Positions 49,728-59,446 of a DNA stretch of 64,000 bases are shown here, piece after piece. Every line of letters begins with the position of its first letter. Position 1 is the stretch's first letter. This stretch comes from Parerythrobacter_A sp963799315 (GTDB lineage: Bacteria > Pseudomonadota > Alphaproteobacteria > Sphingomonadales > Sphingomonadaceae). The stretch spans positions 1,302,001 through 1,366,000 of the forward strand of contig CAWCWP010000001.1 in NCBI GenBank assembly GCA_963799315.1. Direction: 5' to 3'. A program made the translations under genes and the position numbers. Below the pieces are notes generated by a model. That model searched no databases, was not told where the DNA came from, and saw nothing but the letters and a program-made list of their open reading frames with translations.

Positions 49728-51245
49728 TCAGCCATCCCGGCCCATAATTTGTCCTGCGTCCTGCCCCGCACCGGCCTGCGTTCCGGGCGCGGTAAAGTGG
49801 TCCACCACCGCACTAAGCCCAATGGAGTTGGAACCCTTCACCAGCACCGCATCCCCTGCGGTCAGGCCGAATTCGTCCAGCGCCGCAATCGCATCGGCGG
49901 GGCCATCGCAATGGGCGAAGCTGAGCCCACCGACAAGCGCACCGCCCGCGCCTTTCCCCAAATGCGCGGCGAGGCTGCGCATGTCTTCGCCGACCAGCAC
50001 CGCGAAATCCACGCGCGCGTCGGCCAGCGGTTCGGCAAGTTGCTGGTGGAAACGGCGGCTGAAATCGCCCAGCTCCTTCATGCTGCCCAACACCGCGATG
50101 CGGCGATGCGCAGGCGTCTGGCCCAGCTGCGCCAGCGTTGCGCGCATGGAGGCGGGGTTGGCGTTGTAGCTTTCATCCATCAGCACGGCATGACCGCCCG
50201 CGACCGCGAAACGGTGGCGCGCCCCGCGCCCTTTCAGCCCGCCCATTTCCGCCAGTGCCAGTCCCGCCGCACCCAGATCGCCGCCGACGGCCTGCACACA
50301 GGCCATCACCGCCAGCGAATTGTCGATCCAGTGGTCGCCGGGCGCGGCAATTTCGTAGCACACACGCATGTTGCCCGCTGCCGCGCCGAGTTCCGCCGTA
50401 ACCAGCGATCCGCCTGTCGCCACCGGAATGGCATCGAGCAGGCGCACATCGGCATGGGCGCTGCGTCCGAAGGAAATGACCTTGGCACCCTTTGCTTTTG
50501 CGGCATCGCGCAACCGGGCAAACTGGTCGCTGTCCGCCGGAATGACCGCATGGCCGCCCGCCACCAGCCCGTCGAAAATCTCGGCCTTGGCGTCGGCAAT
50601 CGCTTCGATGCTGCCCAGGTTCTCGATATGGGCCGGCGCGATGGTGGTGATGAGGGCGACATGCGGCTGCACATGCTGCGTCAGCCCCGCGATCTCGCCC
50701 GCATGGTTCATGCCCATCTCGAACACGCCATAGCGGCTGCGTGCAGGCATTCTCGCAAGGCTGAGCGGCACGCCGACATGGTTGTTGTAACTGCGCACCG
50801 AACGATGCGTCGCGCCGTGACTGCTGCGGTCGAGCGCGGCGAACAGGGCTTCTTTTACGCCGGTCTTTCCGACCGATCCGGTCACGGCGATGCGGCGCGC
50901 GCTGCCACGATTGCGCGATGCCGTGGCGAGCAATTCCAGCGCGGCATTCGTGTCCGCAACGAGGATATGCGGTTGCGCGATGGGCTGGTCCACCACGGCT
51001 GCGGCGGCCCCTTTGGCAAACGCGCTGTCGAGGAAGCGGTGGCCGTCCATCGCCTCGCCTTTCAGGGCAAAGAACAGGTCGCCCTCGCGTACATCGCGGC
51101 TGTCGATCTCGACGCCTGCGCACTGGAAGTCGCACGACGCGGTTCCGCCGGTTGCGGCGGCAATTTCCGCGGCGGACCATAGCGCCAGCGGCAGGGTATC
51201 GCGCGCGGATGCGGGCCATTGGCGCAAAAGGGGATGTGAGGCCAT
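49728..51245 (-). CDS. murF: UDP-MurNAc-tripeptide D-alanyl-D-alanine ligase
   Basis: Adds D-Ala-D-Ala to the muramyl tripeptide. 505 residues. Seen: FFALKGEAMDGHRFLDSAFAKGA, ATP loop ITGSVGKTGVKE, VFEMGMNHAGEIAGLT, DESYNANPASMRA and VLVKGSNSIGL at the end. Overlaps murE by one base. Confidence 0.96.
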   Translation of the reverse strand: MASHPLLRQWPASARDTLPLALWSAAEIAAATGGTASCDFQCAGVEIDSRDVREGDLFFALKGEAMDGHRFLDSAFAKGAAAAVVDQPIAQPHILVADTNAALELLATASRNRGSARRIAVTGSVGKTGVKEALFAALDRSSHGATHRSVRSYNNHVGVPLSLARMPARSRYGVFEMGMNHAGEIAGLTQHVQPHVALITTIAPAHIENLGSIEAIADAKAEIFDGLVAGGHAVIPADSDQFARLRDAAKAKGAKVISFGRSAHADVRLLDAIPVATGGSLVTAELGAAAGNMRVCYEIAAPGDHWIDNSLAVMACVQAVGGDLGAAGLALAEMGGLKGRGARHRFAVAGGHAVLMDESYNANPASMRATLAQLGQTPAHRRIAVLGSMKELGDFSRRFHQQLAEPLADARVDFAVLVGEDMRSLAAHLGKGAGGALVGGLSFAHCDGPADAIAALDEFGLTAGDAVLVKGSNSIGLSAVVDHFTAPGTQAGAGQDAGQIMGRDG

Positions 51246-52756
51246 CAGGTATCAGCTCCATGCCGGGCGGCCGCTTCGCGCACCACCTCGACATCGTTGA
51301 AGGGCAAGGTCTGCATCGTGTCTCCGGAACCGGTAATCTGGCCCTGTTCATGGCCCTTGCCCGCGACCAGCACGATGTCTTCGGCACAGGCGATGCCGAC
51401 GGCGTGGTCGATGGCGGCAAGGCGGTCGCCGATTTCCTCGATTGGCGACTTGGCACCCGCCATGATCGCCGCGCGGATGGCGGCGGGGTCTTCGCCGCGC
51501 GGGTTGTCGTCGGTCACGATGGCGATATCGGCATGTTCGGCGGCAATCGCGCCCATCGGCCCGCGCTTGCCGTGATCGCGATCACCGCCTGCGCCGAACA
51601 CCACGATCAGCCGTCCCGCGACATGCGGGCGTAGCGCGGCAATCGCCGCCGCCAGCGCGTCCGCCGTATGCGCATAATCGACATAGACCGGCGCACCGGA
51701 TGCCAGGATCGCAGCACGTTCCAGCCGTCCGCGCACCGGTTGCAACCGCGCCATCGCATCGAATGTCCGGCGCGTATCGCCGCCAGTCGCCAGCACAAGC
51801 CCGGCAGCAACCAGCGCATTGGCAGCCTGATACGCCCCGATCAGCGGCAGCGCGACGGTGTAATCGGTATCTCCGTGACGCAGTTCGAGCGTCTGGCCCA
51901 GCCGGGTGGGCGTATGGGACACCAGGCGAATACCGGTCTCGTCTCCGGCCTCCGCAGCGCCATCCCATACGCCGACCTTGAGCACGCGCAGGTTGCGTTT
52001 CCGCGCGTGCCCGATGGCCCGTGCCGCCCAGTCGTCCCCGCTCGCATCGGGGCACCAGACGACGGCCGTGCCATTCGGGTCCACAACCTCGTCGAACAGA
52101 CGCATCTTGGCTGCGAAGTAGTCTTCCATGTCCGCATGATAATCGAGGTGGTCGCGGCTGAAGTTGGTGAAGCCCGCCGCCGCGACGCGCGGCCCCTCGT
52201 TGCGGTATTGCGACAGCCCGTGGCTCGACGCTTCGTAGGCCACATGCGTTACGCCCTCGCGCGCCAGCCCGCCCATATTGCCCAGAAACGTGACGATATC
52301 GGGCGATGTCAGTCCGGTCGATACGCTTTCGTCCGGCGTCGTGACACCGAGCGTACCGATGCTGGCGGCGTGGTGGCCCGACATGCGCCAGATCTGTCGC
52401 ACCATCTCGACCGTGGAGGTCTTGCCGTTGGTGCCGGTTACCGCCAGCACGGTTTCGGGCACCGGAGTGAAGAACTGCGCAGCGAGCCGGGCAAAGGCGC
52501 GCCGTGGCGCGGCATCGGCGATATGTACGGCACCCGCCACCTGCGCCTCGGGGCGAGCGACGACCGCGATTGCGCCTGCGTCGATGGCGGCGGGAATGTA
52601 GTCCTCGCCGTTCGCAACCGCGCCGCGAAATGCACCGAACACCGTGCCCGGCGCGACCTTGCGATGGTCTATCGCAAAGCCGGTAACGCGCGCTTCTGCA
52701 TCCGTACCGTCGGGCAGCGCGATCTCGGCCTGTGCAGCAATCCGGGCAAGGCGCAT
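51245..52756 (-). CDS. murE: UDP-MurNAc-L-Ala-D-Glu:meso-DAP ligase
   Basis: 503 residues from ATG 52756. Adds meso-diaminopimelate: the DDNPR motif (VTDDNPRGEDP) is the DAP-specificity signature. Also seen: GTVFGAFRGAVANGEDYI, ATP loop VTGTNGKTSTVE, EASSHGLSQYR, NFSRDHLDYHADME. Coupled to ftsI by TGATG. Confidence 0.97.
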   Translation of the reverse strand: MRLARIAAQAEIALPDGTDAEARVTGFAIDHRKVAPGTVFGAFRGAVANGEDYIPAAIDAGAIAVVARPEAQVAGAVHIADAAPRRAFARLAAQFFTPVPETVLAVTGTNGKTSTVEMVRQIWRMSGHHAASIGTLGVTTPDESVSTGLTSPDIVTFLGNMGGLAREGVTHVAYEASSHGLSQYRNEGPRVAAAGFTNFSRDHLDYHADMEDYFAAKMRLFDEVVDPNGTAVVWCPDASGDDWAARAIGHARKRNLRVLKVGVWDGAAEAGDETGIRLVSHTPTRLGQTLELRHGDTDYTVALPLIGAYQAANALVAAGLVLATGGDTRRTFDAMARLQPVRGRLERAAILASGAPVYVDYAHTADALAAAIAALRPHVAGRLIVVFGAGGDRDHGKRGPMGAIAAEHADIAIVTDDNPRGEDPAAIRAAIMAGAKSPIEEIGDRLAAIDHAVGIACAEDIVLVAGKGHEQGQITGSGDTMQTLPFNDVEVVREAAARHGADT

Positions 52757-54474
52757 CAGTGCGTCTCCCCGATCAGCGGCGCGAGGTCGGACAGGTCGAT
52801 ATCGTGCTCGGCGGTGCGCGGCATGATCCCCATCAGCGGGCCGACGCGCGGCACGATCTTGCCCACGATGGGCGCCGCATTCCACGCCGCTGTGCGCTGG
52901 AACGAGCTGGCCGTGGTGCCCTTGGGTTCGTCCAGCATGACGACGATGACGAAGCGCGGATCGTCCATCGGAAATGCCGCCGCAAAGGTCGAGATCAGCG
53001 AGGTTTCGCGATAGCCGCCCTTGGTCGGCTTTTCCGCCGAACCCGTCTTGCCACCGACGCGATAACCCGCTGCATCCGCCTTGCGACCGGTGCCGTATTT
53101 CGCGATCATCCGCAGCAACTGGCGCATCCGCGACGAGGTGCTGGGCTTGAACACCCGTCGCCCCTCCGGCACATCCTCCGCCGCCAGCCGGTGCAGTGTC
53201 GCCGGACGCCAGACGCCACCATTGACCATCGCGGCATAGGCGCTGGCGAGATGCAGCGGCGTCACCGCGACGCCATGTCCGTAGCTGACGGTCATGTTGC
53301 GCACCCGCGACCAGTCCTTGCCCGGCCAGATCGGGAAACCCTTTTCATTAAGTTCGATCTGCGGGCGGTCGTTCATGCCCAGATCCACCAGCGTCTGCCG
53401 CATCCGCGTCGCGCCAAGCTCATCCGCAATGCGCGCGGTGGTGGTGTTGGACGAATGGATCAGCGTTTCCGCCACGTTGAGCGACTGGCCCATATCGTGG
53501 CTGTCGCGCAAAGTGCGGCCTTGCACCTTGATCGGGCGCGCGTCCCAGCGGAACCCGAAATCGCGCACCACGCCCGCATCGATGGCCGCCGCCACGGTGA
53601 TCGGTTTGAAGGTTGAACCCAGCTCGTACACCTGGTTGGTGACGCGGTTGAACATGTGCTGCTGACCTGCCGCGTCGATCTTGTTCGGGTTGAATTCGGG
53701 CAGCGAGGCCAGCGCCATGACTTCGCCGGTATCGACATCCAGAATGATGCCGGCCGCGCCCATCGCATTGGTGGCAAGCATGCCGCGCCGCAACTCGTCC
53801 TCCAGCGCGCCCTGCACCCGTATGTCGATGCTGAGCGGAATCGGCGTGCCGCGCCGGGCGGGGTCTTTCAGCTGCGCATCCAGCACCTTTTCCATGCCGA
53901 TGCGCCCGTCGCCTGCCGAATTGACGAAGCCCAGCACATGCGCCGCCATCGAACCTTGCGGATAGTTACGGTCCGGCTCCTCCGGTACTTCCAGCGCCAG
54001 CTCGCCCAGATCGTTGATGCGTTCGCGGTCCTCGTCCAGAATGCGCGGGCGCAGCGTGATGCTTGACGTGCGCTGCAACCGGCGCACGGTCAGCGCCTCG
54101 TCCATGTCGGGGAAAATGGCCTTCAATTCGCGCGCAATATCCTGCGGGCTTCGCACCAGCGGATTGGCGGGATCGCCCATCGCCTGGGGATTGAACAGCA
54201 GCGATTGCGCCATGAACGCGCGCGCCAGCGGCACGCCGTTGCGGTCGGTCAACTCGCCGCGATCGGGCAACCCGGCGGAAAGCGAGCGGGCCTGACCGCC
54301 TTCGCTGGCGAAGCCGAAATAGCCGACACGCACGATGGCGACCAGCGCCAGGAAAGCAAAGCCGATGGCAACCCACAGCACCCGCAAGCGCGCGATGTTG
54401 AGCGCATCCAGCCTCCCGGAAACAAGATCGGCGCGACCGGTACGCACCGCGCCTTCGAGTGTCAGCGCGTTCAT
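52756..54474 (-). CDS. ftsI: Penicillin-binding protein 3, FtsI
   Basis: Division transpeptidase, 572 residues. Short cytoplasmic part, TM about residues 30-50 (VLWVAIGFAFLALVAIV), dimerisation domain (PERGELTDRNGVPLAR type), then the active-site motifs SxxK in ELGSTFKPITVAAA, SxN in SSNTTTARI and KTG in GGKTGSAEKPTKGG. Overlaps ftsL by 4 nt. Confidence 0.97.
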   Translation of the reverse strand: MNALTLEGAVRTGRADLVSGRLDALNIARLRVLWVAIGFAFLALVAIVRVGYFGFASEGGQARSLSAGLPDRGELTDRNGVPLARAFMAQSLLFNPQAMGDPANPLVRSPQDIARELKAIFPDMDEALTVRRLQRTSSITLRPRILDEDRERINDLGELALEVPEEPDRNYPQGSMAAHVLGFVNSAGDGRIGMEKVLDAQLKDPARRGTPIPLSIDIRVQGALEDELRRGMLATNAMGAAGIILDVDTGEVMALASLPEFNPNKIDAAGQQHMFNRVTNQVYELGSTFKPITVAAAIDAGVVRDFGFRWDARPIKVQGRTLRDSHDMGQSLNVAETLIHSSNTTTARIADELGATRMRQTLVDLGMNDRPQIELNEKGFPIWPGKDWSRVRNMTVSYGHGVAVTPLHLASAYAAMVNGGVWRPATLHRLAAEDVPEGRRVFKPSTSSRMRQLLRMIAKYGTGRKADAAGYRVGGKTGSAEKPTKGGYRETSLISTFAAAFPMDDPRFVIVVMLDEPKGTTASSFQRTAAWNAAPIVGKIVPRVGPLMGIMPRTAEHDIDLSDLAPLIGETH

Positions 54475-54989
54475 TCGCCGCCCCCAGGCGCGTTGCCGAG
54501 TTCGGGTTCCATTCCGAGGCGGGTTGCCAGATCGACGTCCGTTGCGTCATCAGCCTGTCCGCGCGACGCGGCGTTCCCGCTGTTACTTTCGCTTCGGCCA
54601 GTCAACGGCGAAACCATCGCAAGGATGCCATCGTCTTGCGGCGTAACATCGGACCGCGCCACACGGATCGGCTCGGGCGCACCGGGCCCCTGCGGCGCAC
54701 CCAGAGCGACAAGCTCGCGCTCATGGTCGAGATATTGCGCGGCGGTTGGCGGGCGATAGCCGAAATCGATACGGTTCCAGTTGGCCAGCTGCTGCTGGTT
54801 GGATCGCACCTGAAATTCCGTTTCCAGCTCGATCGTTTCCGCTTCCAGCGCGACGATCTGCTTTTCGGCGGCATTGACGGCGCCCTTGACCGCATTCACC
54901 TGCGCCCAGAGCAGAACGACTGCGAGGAAGCAGATCGCCAGCACGACCAGCCAGCCGACCTGGCGCAGGCGGGAACCGCTCGCCGTCAT
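54471..54989 (-). CDS. ftsL: FtsL-like division protein
   Basis: 172 residues, intact. One TM (about 12-30: WLVVLAICFLAVVLLWAQV), then a coiled coil (AVNAAEKQIVALEAETIELETEF) and DFGYRPPTAAQYLDHERELV. Placed between rsmH and ftsI, the standard ftsL slot. The extra C-terminal tail of about 70 residues, rich in Ser, Asn, Gly and acids, is longer than in E. coli (about 121 total). Part of the FtsQLB scaffold. Confidence 0.88.
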   Translation of the reverse strand: MTASGSRLRQVGWLVVLAICFLAVVLLWAQVNAVKGAVNAAEKQIVALEAETIELETEFQVRSNQQQLANWNRIDFGYRPPTAAQYLDHERELVALGAPQGPGAPEPIRVARSDVTPQDDGILAMVSPLTGRSESNSGNAASRGQADDATDVDLATRLGMEPELGNAPGGGE

Positions 54990-55946
54990 GCGCCTGCTCC
55001 GACCGAAGCGTCAGATAGCGCGGGCGCCGCCGTGCGCACCGCATGGCGAAGCGTGCTGGACCGTGCGCGGGGGTTGCGCGCCAGTTCCGCTGCGCCGGGG
55101 CGGATCGCCTTGGACAGGTTGCGATAGCGCGGCGCGGGACCGGTCGCCTGCGGCAGATGGCGCGACCCGGACGCGACGCTGGCAGCATCGCGCAGATACC
55201 GCTTCACGATCCGGTCTTCCAGACTGTGGAAGCTGACCACGGCCAAGCGACCGCCCTCGCCCAACAGCGTTTCTGCAGCGGCAAGGCCGGAATCCAGCTC
55301 GTCCAGTTCGGCGTTGATATGGATGCGCACCGCCTGAAAGGTGCGCGTGGCGGGATCCTTCGGCGCACCCGGCGGATGGCGCAGCGCGGTGCGCACCACG
55401 CGGGCCAGTTGTCCGGTGGTTTCCAGCGGGCGCGCCGCGACGATGGCACGCGCGATGCGGCGCGACTGGCGCTCCTCGCCGAATGTATAGAGCACGTCCG
55501 CAATGGTGTCCGCGTCCGCGCCGTTCAGGAATTCGGCGGCCGTCTCGCCTTCCTGCGCCATCCGCATGTCGAGCGGGCCGTCGGACTGGAACGCGAAGCC
55601 GCGCTGCGCTTGGTCGAGCTGCATCGAAGACACGCCGATATCCATCGTTATCGCATCGACGCGCGTGACGCCGGCGTCGGCAAGGCCTTCGCGCATTTCG
55701 GAAAAGCGGCGGTGATGCAGCACCAGTCGCGCCGGTGTGGCCTGCGCCTCGGACCAGCCCCGCCCCGCCGCAATCGCATCGGGGTCGCGGTCGAAGGCAT
55801 GCACGGTTGCGCCGGCATCGAGCAGCGCGCGGGTGTAGCCGCCCGCCCCGAATGTCGCGTCGACGACCACATCGCCATCCTCCGCGGCAAGCGCGGCGAT
55901 AACTTCGTCCAGCAAGTACGGGAATATGACCGGCGGGTTGCGTCAT
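54986..55946 (-). CDS. rsmH: 16S rRNA m4C1402 methyltransferase (frameshifted)
   Basis: Also mraW. Seen: HIPVLLDEVIAAL start, SAM site VDATFGAGGYTRALLDAG, FDRDPDAIAAGR, MDIGVSSMQLDQAQRGFAFQ, FQAVRIHINAELDEL and FHSLEDRIVKRY, all MraW signatures. An extra base near 55915 breaks the frame after HIPV. About 320 residues. Overlaps mraZ and ftsL by 4 nt each. Confidence 0.96.
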
Positions 55947-56437
55947 GCGCCCTTCGCCCCGGCCTGCGCCACGAAGCTCTCGCATTCCGCTTTCAGCTTG
56001 GCCATCTCGTCGCCCATCCGGTACAGTTCCGGCGGGCTCCACAGCGTGAAAAAGCGTCCGGCACCGCGAATGAACAGGCCGCCATCGACCTTGGCCGCGC
56101 TGGCGAGATGCGGCGGCAGGGTGAAGCGACCGCTATCGTCGAACGGCACCTTGTCGAAACCGAACAGCGCGAGCGAACGCGCATCGTAATCGAATTCGCG
56201 CCCGGCATTGAGCGCGACGTCGTATTCCCGATCCAGCTGTTCCTGCAATTCTTCTTCGCGATTGAGGCCGAACCCGACGATGCAGGGCCATGTGGCATGG
56301 GTATCGAGGCAGACGACGCGCTTGTTGCCGCTCGCCTCTTTCACGGTCTTGCGGAAGGCGGACGGCAGCGCGAACCGGCCCTTGTCGCCAGCGGGCGAGT
56401 AGGCTTGTCCGCTATAGCTGACCCGGACCTGCGACAC
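55943..56437 (-). CDS. mraZ: MraZ transcriptional regulator
   Basis: 164 residues with GTG start 56437. Two SpoVT-AbrB-like motifs: YSPAGDKGRFALPSAFRKTV and DDSGRFTLPPHLASAAK. Binds TGGGN repeats ahead of the dcw operon and represses it in E. coli. Overlaps rsmH by 4 nt; a promoter and possible boxes are listed upstream. Confidence 0.95.
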   Translation of the reverse strand: MSQVRVSYSGQAYSPAGDKGRFALPSAFRKTVKEASGNKRVVCLDTHATWPCIVGFGLNREEELQEQLDREYDVALNAGREFDYDARSLALFGFDKVPFDDSGRFTLPPHLASAAKVDGGLFIRGAGRFFTLWSPPELYRMGDEMAKLKAECESFVAQAGAKGA

Positions 56438-56585
56438 CGTAAACCGTCCCCCTGAACATCCCTGGAGGAGCCGCCGCCCCTCCGCCTGATTTCAGACAAG
56501 GCTTCGCCGAGCCGGACCGCGCGATACCGCCGCCGGAACGCCCCAATTCACGGAACGCAGCATAAAACCTGCCTGATAGGTAAAG

Positions 56586-56637
56586 GTATTAACCCTACAC
56601 CCCACAGGAGCAAAGCGAAAACTGGGGAATTCCGGGG
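56586..56637 (-). promoter_or_regulatory. Candidate dcw promoter with MraZ-like boxes
   Basis: Minus strand: TTGCTC (56608-56613), a 16-nt spacer and TAATAC (56586-56591), about 150 nt before mraZ. The spacer holds TGGGG; on the + strand two xGGGG units (56623 and 56633), 10 bases apart, fit the TGGGN-N5 periodicity of MraZ sites. The 285-nt gap 56438-56722 holds no gene. Confidence 0.4.
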
Positions 56638-56722
56638 TAAAGTCGTTAAAGCATTATGAAAGCTTGCTTTTTCAGCGGGAACATAAATCGAACAAGGTTA
56701 ACGGTGGCTGTTCATTGCAGCC

Positions 56723-57517
56723 TCACCCGTCATTTCCCCACTCGATTTCAGCGTCGAATGCAAGACTTAGCAATGTGCGCAAAGCAGCATCGGATGCGTC
56801 GGTGTCGCCGGGTGGAATTGCCTGCAATATGGCAGCGTCGGCAAACAGGACGGCCGTGCCCGCGCCTATTGTGCACCGCGCCAGTATCGCATCGCCGGAC
56901 AGGGTGCAGGTGGTCGCGTCGGCTTCGGTCGGCACGATGGAATAGCGGCCCGACTGACGTGTGGCAGCCTGTGCGCCATTGCCGAATTGGTGGACGCCTT
57001 GTGCCGAAGTATCCGCCGATAGCGACAGCCCCCACCGGGCGAGGAGCGGGCCGAGCATTACGATGTCGAGCGGGCGGCGGCGGTCACCGAATACAAATTC
57101 GCTTTCCTCGGTCAGCATCGGATCGGCGAAGACCAGTACCCTGCCGCCTTTCCGGACCCATGCGTCGATCGCCACCAGATCGGCAGGCGGCAATGCGGCA
57201 GGTTGCGCCAGCACCAGATAATCGAGCCCCGCCAGCTGCTGCGTCGGAACGCCCGCGTCGTCGGCTTTGGAGAACCCGTCGAGGAGAACGGGTGTGTATT
57301 GCGTCTCCAGCACCTTGCGCACGCGATGCGGCTCCGCACTGTCGTCCAGCAATTCGCCCAGATCGCCTGTCTCGGCCCAGTATAGCGGCAGCGATGTACT
57401 AAGCCCCAGCGGCTCCAGGGACGGTTGCGGCGTTTGCTGCGTCGCTTCGGATGTGCAGCCGCCAGCGACCAGCAAAAGCGCCAGCAGCGGCCCGCGCAAG
57501 GGGTTAGTTGGACGCAT
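56723..57517 (-). CDS. Putative lipoprotein resembling GldG-type ABC auxiliary proteins
   Basis: Intact, 264 residues from ATG 57517 (MRPTNPLRG). Lipobox LVAGGC at Cys 21, then an alpha/beta domain with WVRKGGRVLVFADPMLTEESEF, reminiscent of the DUF4350/GldG-type fold (from memory). No membrane span beyond the signal. Overlaps the gene at 57504 by 14 nt, so cotranscribed. Role unclear. Confidence 0.6.
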   Translation of the reverse strand: MRPTNPLRGPLLALLLVAGGCTSEATQQTPQPSLEPLGLSTSLPLYWAETGDLGELLDDSAEPHRVRKVLETQYTPVLLDGFSKADDAGVPTQQLAGLDYLVLAQPAALPPADLVAIDAWVRKGGRVLVFADPMLTEESEFVFGDRRRPLDIVMLGPLLARWGLSLSADTSAQGVHQFGNGAQAATRQSGRYSIVPTEADATTCTLSGDAILARCTIGAGTAVLFADAAILQAIPPGDTDASDAALRTLLSLAFDAEIEWGNDG

Positions 57518-57929
57518 TGTCCGGTCTGGTTGCTGGCATGCCGGAAGGCTGCGATGGCGCCGGTGCCGCGCTCGCGGTTTCGGTCGGGGCGGGCGAGGCT
57601 GGAACCACACCCGCTTCCGCCAGGGGATCGTTTTGCGGCACCGGGCTGGCATCCACCTGAACCGTGGCCGCCGCCTCCGGCACGGCGCTGGCTTCGCTCT
57701 GGTCGGCGCGGCTCAGGATGGTATCGGCCAGCGCGATCATCACCACCACACCGACAAGGCCGGACAGCCCGACCTGCAAGCGGTGGACGGTGTAGGATTT
57801 GATCGGATACGGCGTATCCTGCCCGTCGGCATCGGCATCGGGTCCACCGTGTCCGCGATTGCCAGCCGGGTCGAGGCGCGACGGGCGCAGCGCGCTGATG
57901 CGGACATGATCGAGAAAGCCGTTTGCCAT
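57504..57929 (-). CDS. Single-pass membrane protein, unknown
   Basis: Intact, 141 residues. A polar N-terminus (about 45 residues), one TM segment (about 50-72, LQVGLSGLVGVVVMIALADTIL) and an Ala/Pro-rich tail with acid clusters. No family recognised. Overlaps the next lipoprotein gene by 14 nt; both probably act in the envelope. Confidence 0.6.
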   Translation of the reverse strand: MANGFLDHVRISALRPSRLDPAGNRGHGGPDADADGQDTPYPIKSYTVHRLQVGLSGLVGVVVMIALADTILSRADQSEASAVPEAAATVQVDASPVPQNDPLAEAGVVPASPAPTETASAAPAPSQPSGMPATRPDNASN

Positions 57930-57970
57930 GACCCAAGGCTAGGCCGCTGGTCCGCCGTGTCAATAACCGG

Positions 57971-58993
57971 CTACGTCTGCGGTCCGGTGCCGGAGGTGCT
58001 GTCGAGCCAGTCGAACACGGGCAGATCCTTCGCGCGCAGCCAGTCCGCATTATACAGCGTCGACAGGTAGCGAAATCCGCTGTCGCACAGGATCGTGGCA
58101 ACGCGCGGCTTCACACGGCCATCCGCCACCAGACTCTTGCCCAGCATCACGGCCCCGGCCACATTGATCCCGCTCGACAGGCCGAGGCACAGCCCTTCCT
58201 CACGCAATAATCGCGCGACCCATCCCAGCCCTTCCTCGTCGGAAATGCGAAATTGGGTGTCGATCGGCGCACCTTCCAGATTGGCGGTGATGCGCCCCTG
58301 CCCGATGCCCTCGGCAACCGAAGACCCTTCCGCCTCCAGTTCGCCATGCGCGTAATAGTTGTAAAGCGCCGCGCCATGCGGATCGGTCAGCGCGATGCGG
58401 ACAGTCTCGTCGCGTTCTTTCAGCCCCATGCCAACGCCGGCAATGGTCCCGCCCGTGCCGGCCGCGCATGTGAAGCCGTCTATCCTGCCGTCCAACTGGT
58501 CCCAAAGCTCGACCGCCGTGCCGTCGATATGCGCCTTGCGATTGGCAGTGTTGTCGAACTGGTTGGCCCACACCGCGCCCGGTGTTTCCTCCGCCAGCCG
58601 CCGCGAGGTATGGACGAAATGGTTGGCATCGGAAAACTTGGTCGGCGGAACCAGCACCAGCTCGGCGCCAAGCGCGCGCAGCGTGTCCATCTTCTCGCGG
58701 CTTTGATTGTCGGGCATGACGATGATGGTGCGATAGCCCAGCGCGTTGGCGACCAGTGCGATGCCGATGCCGGTATTGCCTGCCGTCCCCTCGACGACCG
58801 TGCCACCGGCGGCCAGTTCGCCGCGCTGTTCGGCATCGCGGATGATGGTCAGCGCGGCGCGGTCCTTCACCGACCCGCCCGGATTGGCGAATTCGCACTT
58901 GCCGTAAATGTCGCAGCCCGCCGCCGCGCTCGGTCCGGCCAGACGGACGAGCGGGGTGTTGCCGATCAGGTCGAGCGAATGAGCTGTAATCAT
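57971..58993 (-). CDS. cysK: Cysteine synthase family PLP enzyme
   Basis: 340 residues from ATG 58993 (MITAHSLD); nine bases upstream another ATG is possible. Makes cysteine from O-acetylserine and sulfide. Seen: IGNTPLVRLAG, EFANPGGSVKDRAALTII with the PLP lysine, EGTAGNTGIGIALVA, MPDNQSREKMDTLRALGAEL and TGGTIAGVGMGLKE with a PLP phosphate cup. Fits the sulfide made by CysI, but is 31 kb away. Intact. Confidence 0.94.
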   Translation of the reverse strand: MITAHSLDLIGNTPLVRLAGPSAAAGCDIYGKCEFANPGGSVKDRAALTIIRDAEQRGELAAGGTVVEGTAGNTGIGIALVANALGYRTIIVMPDNQSREKMDTLRALGAELVLVPPTKFSDANHFVHTSRRLAEETPGAVWANQFDNTANRKAHIDGTAVELWDQLDGRIDGFTCAAGTGGTIAGVGMGLKERDETVRIALTDPHGAALYNYYAHGELEAEGSSVAEGIGQGRITANLEGAPIDTQFRISDEEGLGWVARLLREEGLCLGLSSGINVAGAVMLGKSLVADGRVKPRVATILCDSGFRYLSTLYNADWLRAKDLPVFDWLDSTSGTGPQT

Positions 58994-59027
58994 CGGGGCC
59001 ACGCTATGATGGCATCGCGCCTGCGCA

Positions 59028-59345
59028 TCAATCTTCCGGTGCGATGACCACCTTCAGCCCGTCGAGGTCGTCGGTGAACGGTATCTGGCAGGACAGGCGC
59101 GAGTTTTCGGTGCGGTGGTCGCTGCTTTCCAGCAGGTCGTCCTCGTCCTCGCCCAGCGCGGGCATCTTTGCAGCGAAAGCCGGATCGACGGTGATGTGAC
59201 ACGTCGCGCACGAACAGCATCCGCCGCACAGCGCCAGCAATTCGTCGAAACCGTTGTCGCGAATGGCTTCCATCACGGTCAGCCCGGATGCGACGTCGAT
59301 TTCGCTTTCTTCGCCCTCGCGGTTGACGACAATCAGTTTTGGCAT
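59028..59345 (-). CDS. 2Fe-2S ferredoxin, adrenodoxin type
   Basis: 105 residues, ATG 59345. Cluster ligands in CGGCCSCATCHIT (C-x5-C-x2-C) and a later LSCQI, plus an acidic patch (ALGEDEDDLL). Lies about 35 nt from cysK on the same strand. Such ferredoxins carry electrons to P450s, ISC assembly or reductases; a partner for CysI is possible but not shown. Confidence 0.93.
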   Translation of the reverse strand: MPKLIVVNREGEESEIDVASGLTVMEAIRDNGFDELLALCGGCCSCATCHITVDPAFAAKMPALGEDEDDLLESSDHRTENSRLSCQIPFTDDLDGLKVVIAPED

Positions 59346-59446
59346 GGTGGTCTGGCTCGCAATTCTGTCTAACGCGGTTTCATCTGGTGCGGTTGGGCGG
59401 GTCGCTATGGCAGCGGCACGGGTTTTGCAAGGTGGGGCAGGCGTGG

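Noticed and set aside
49353..51182. 609-residue + strand ORF opposite murF and mraY
   Set aside because: Antisense shadow of two intact conserved genes.
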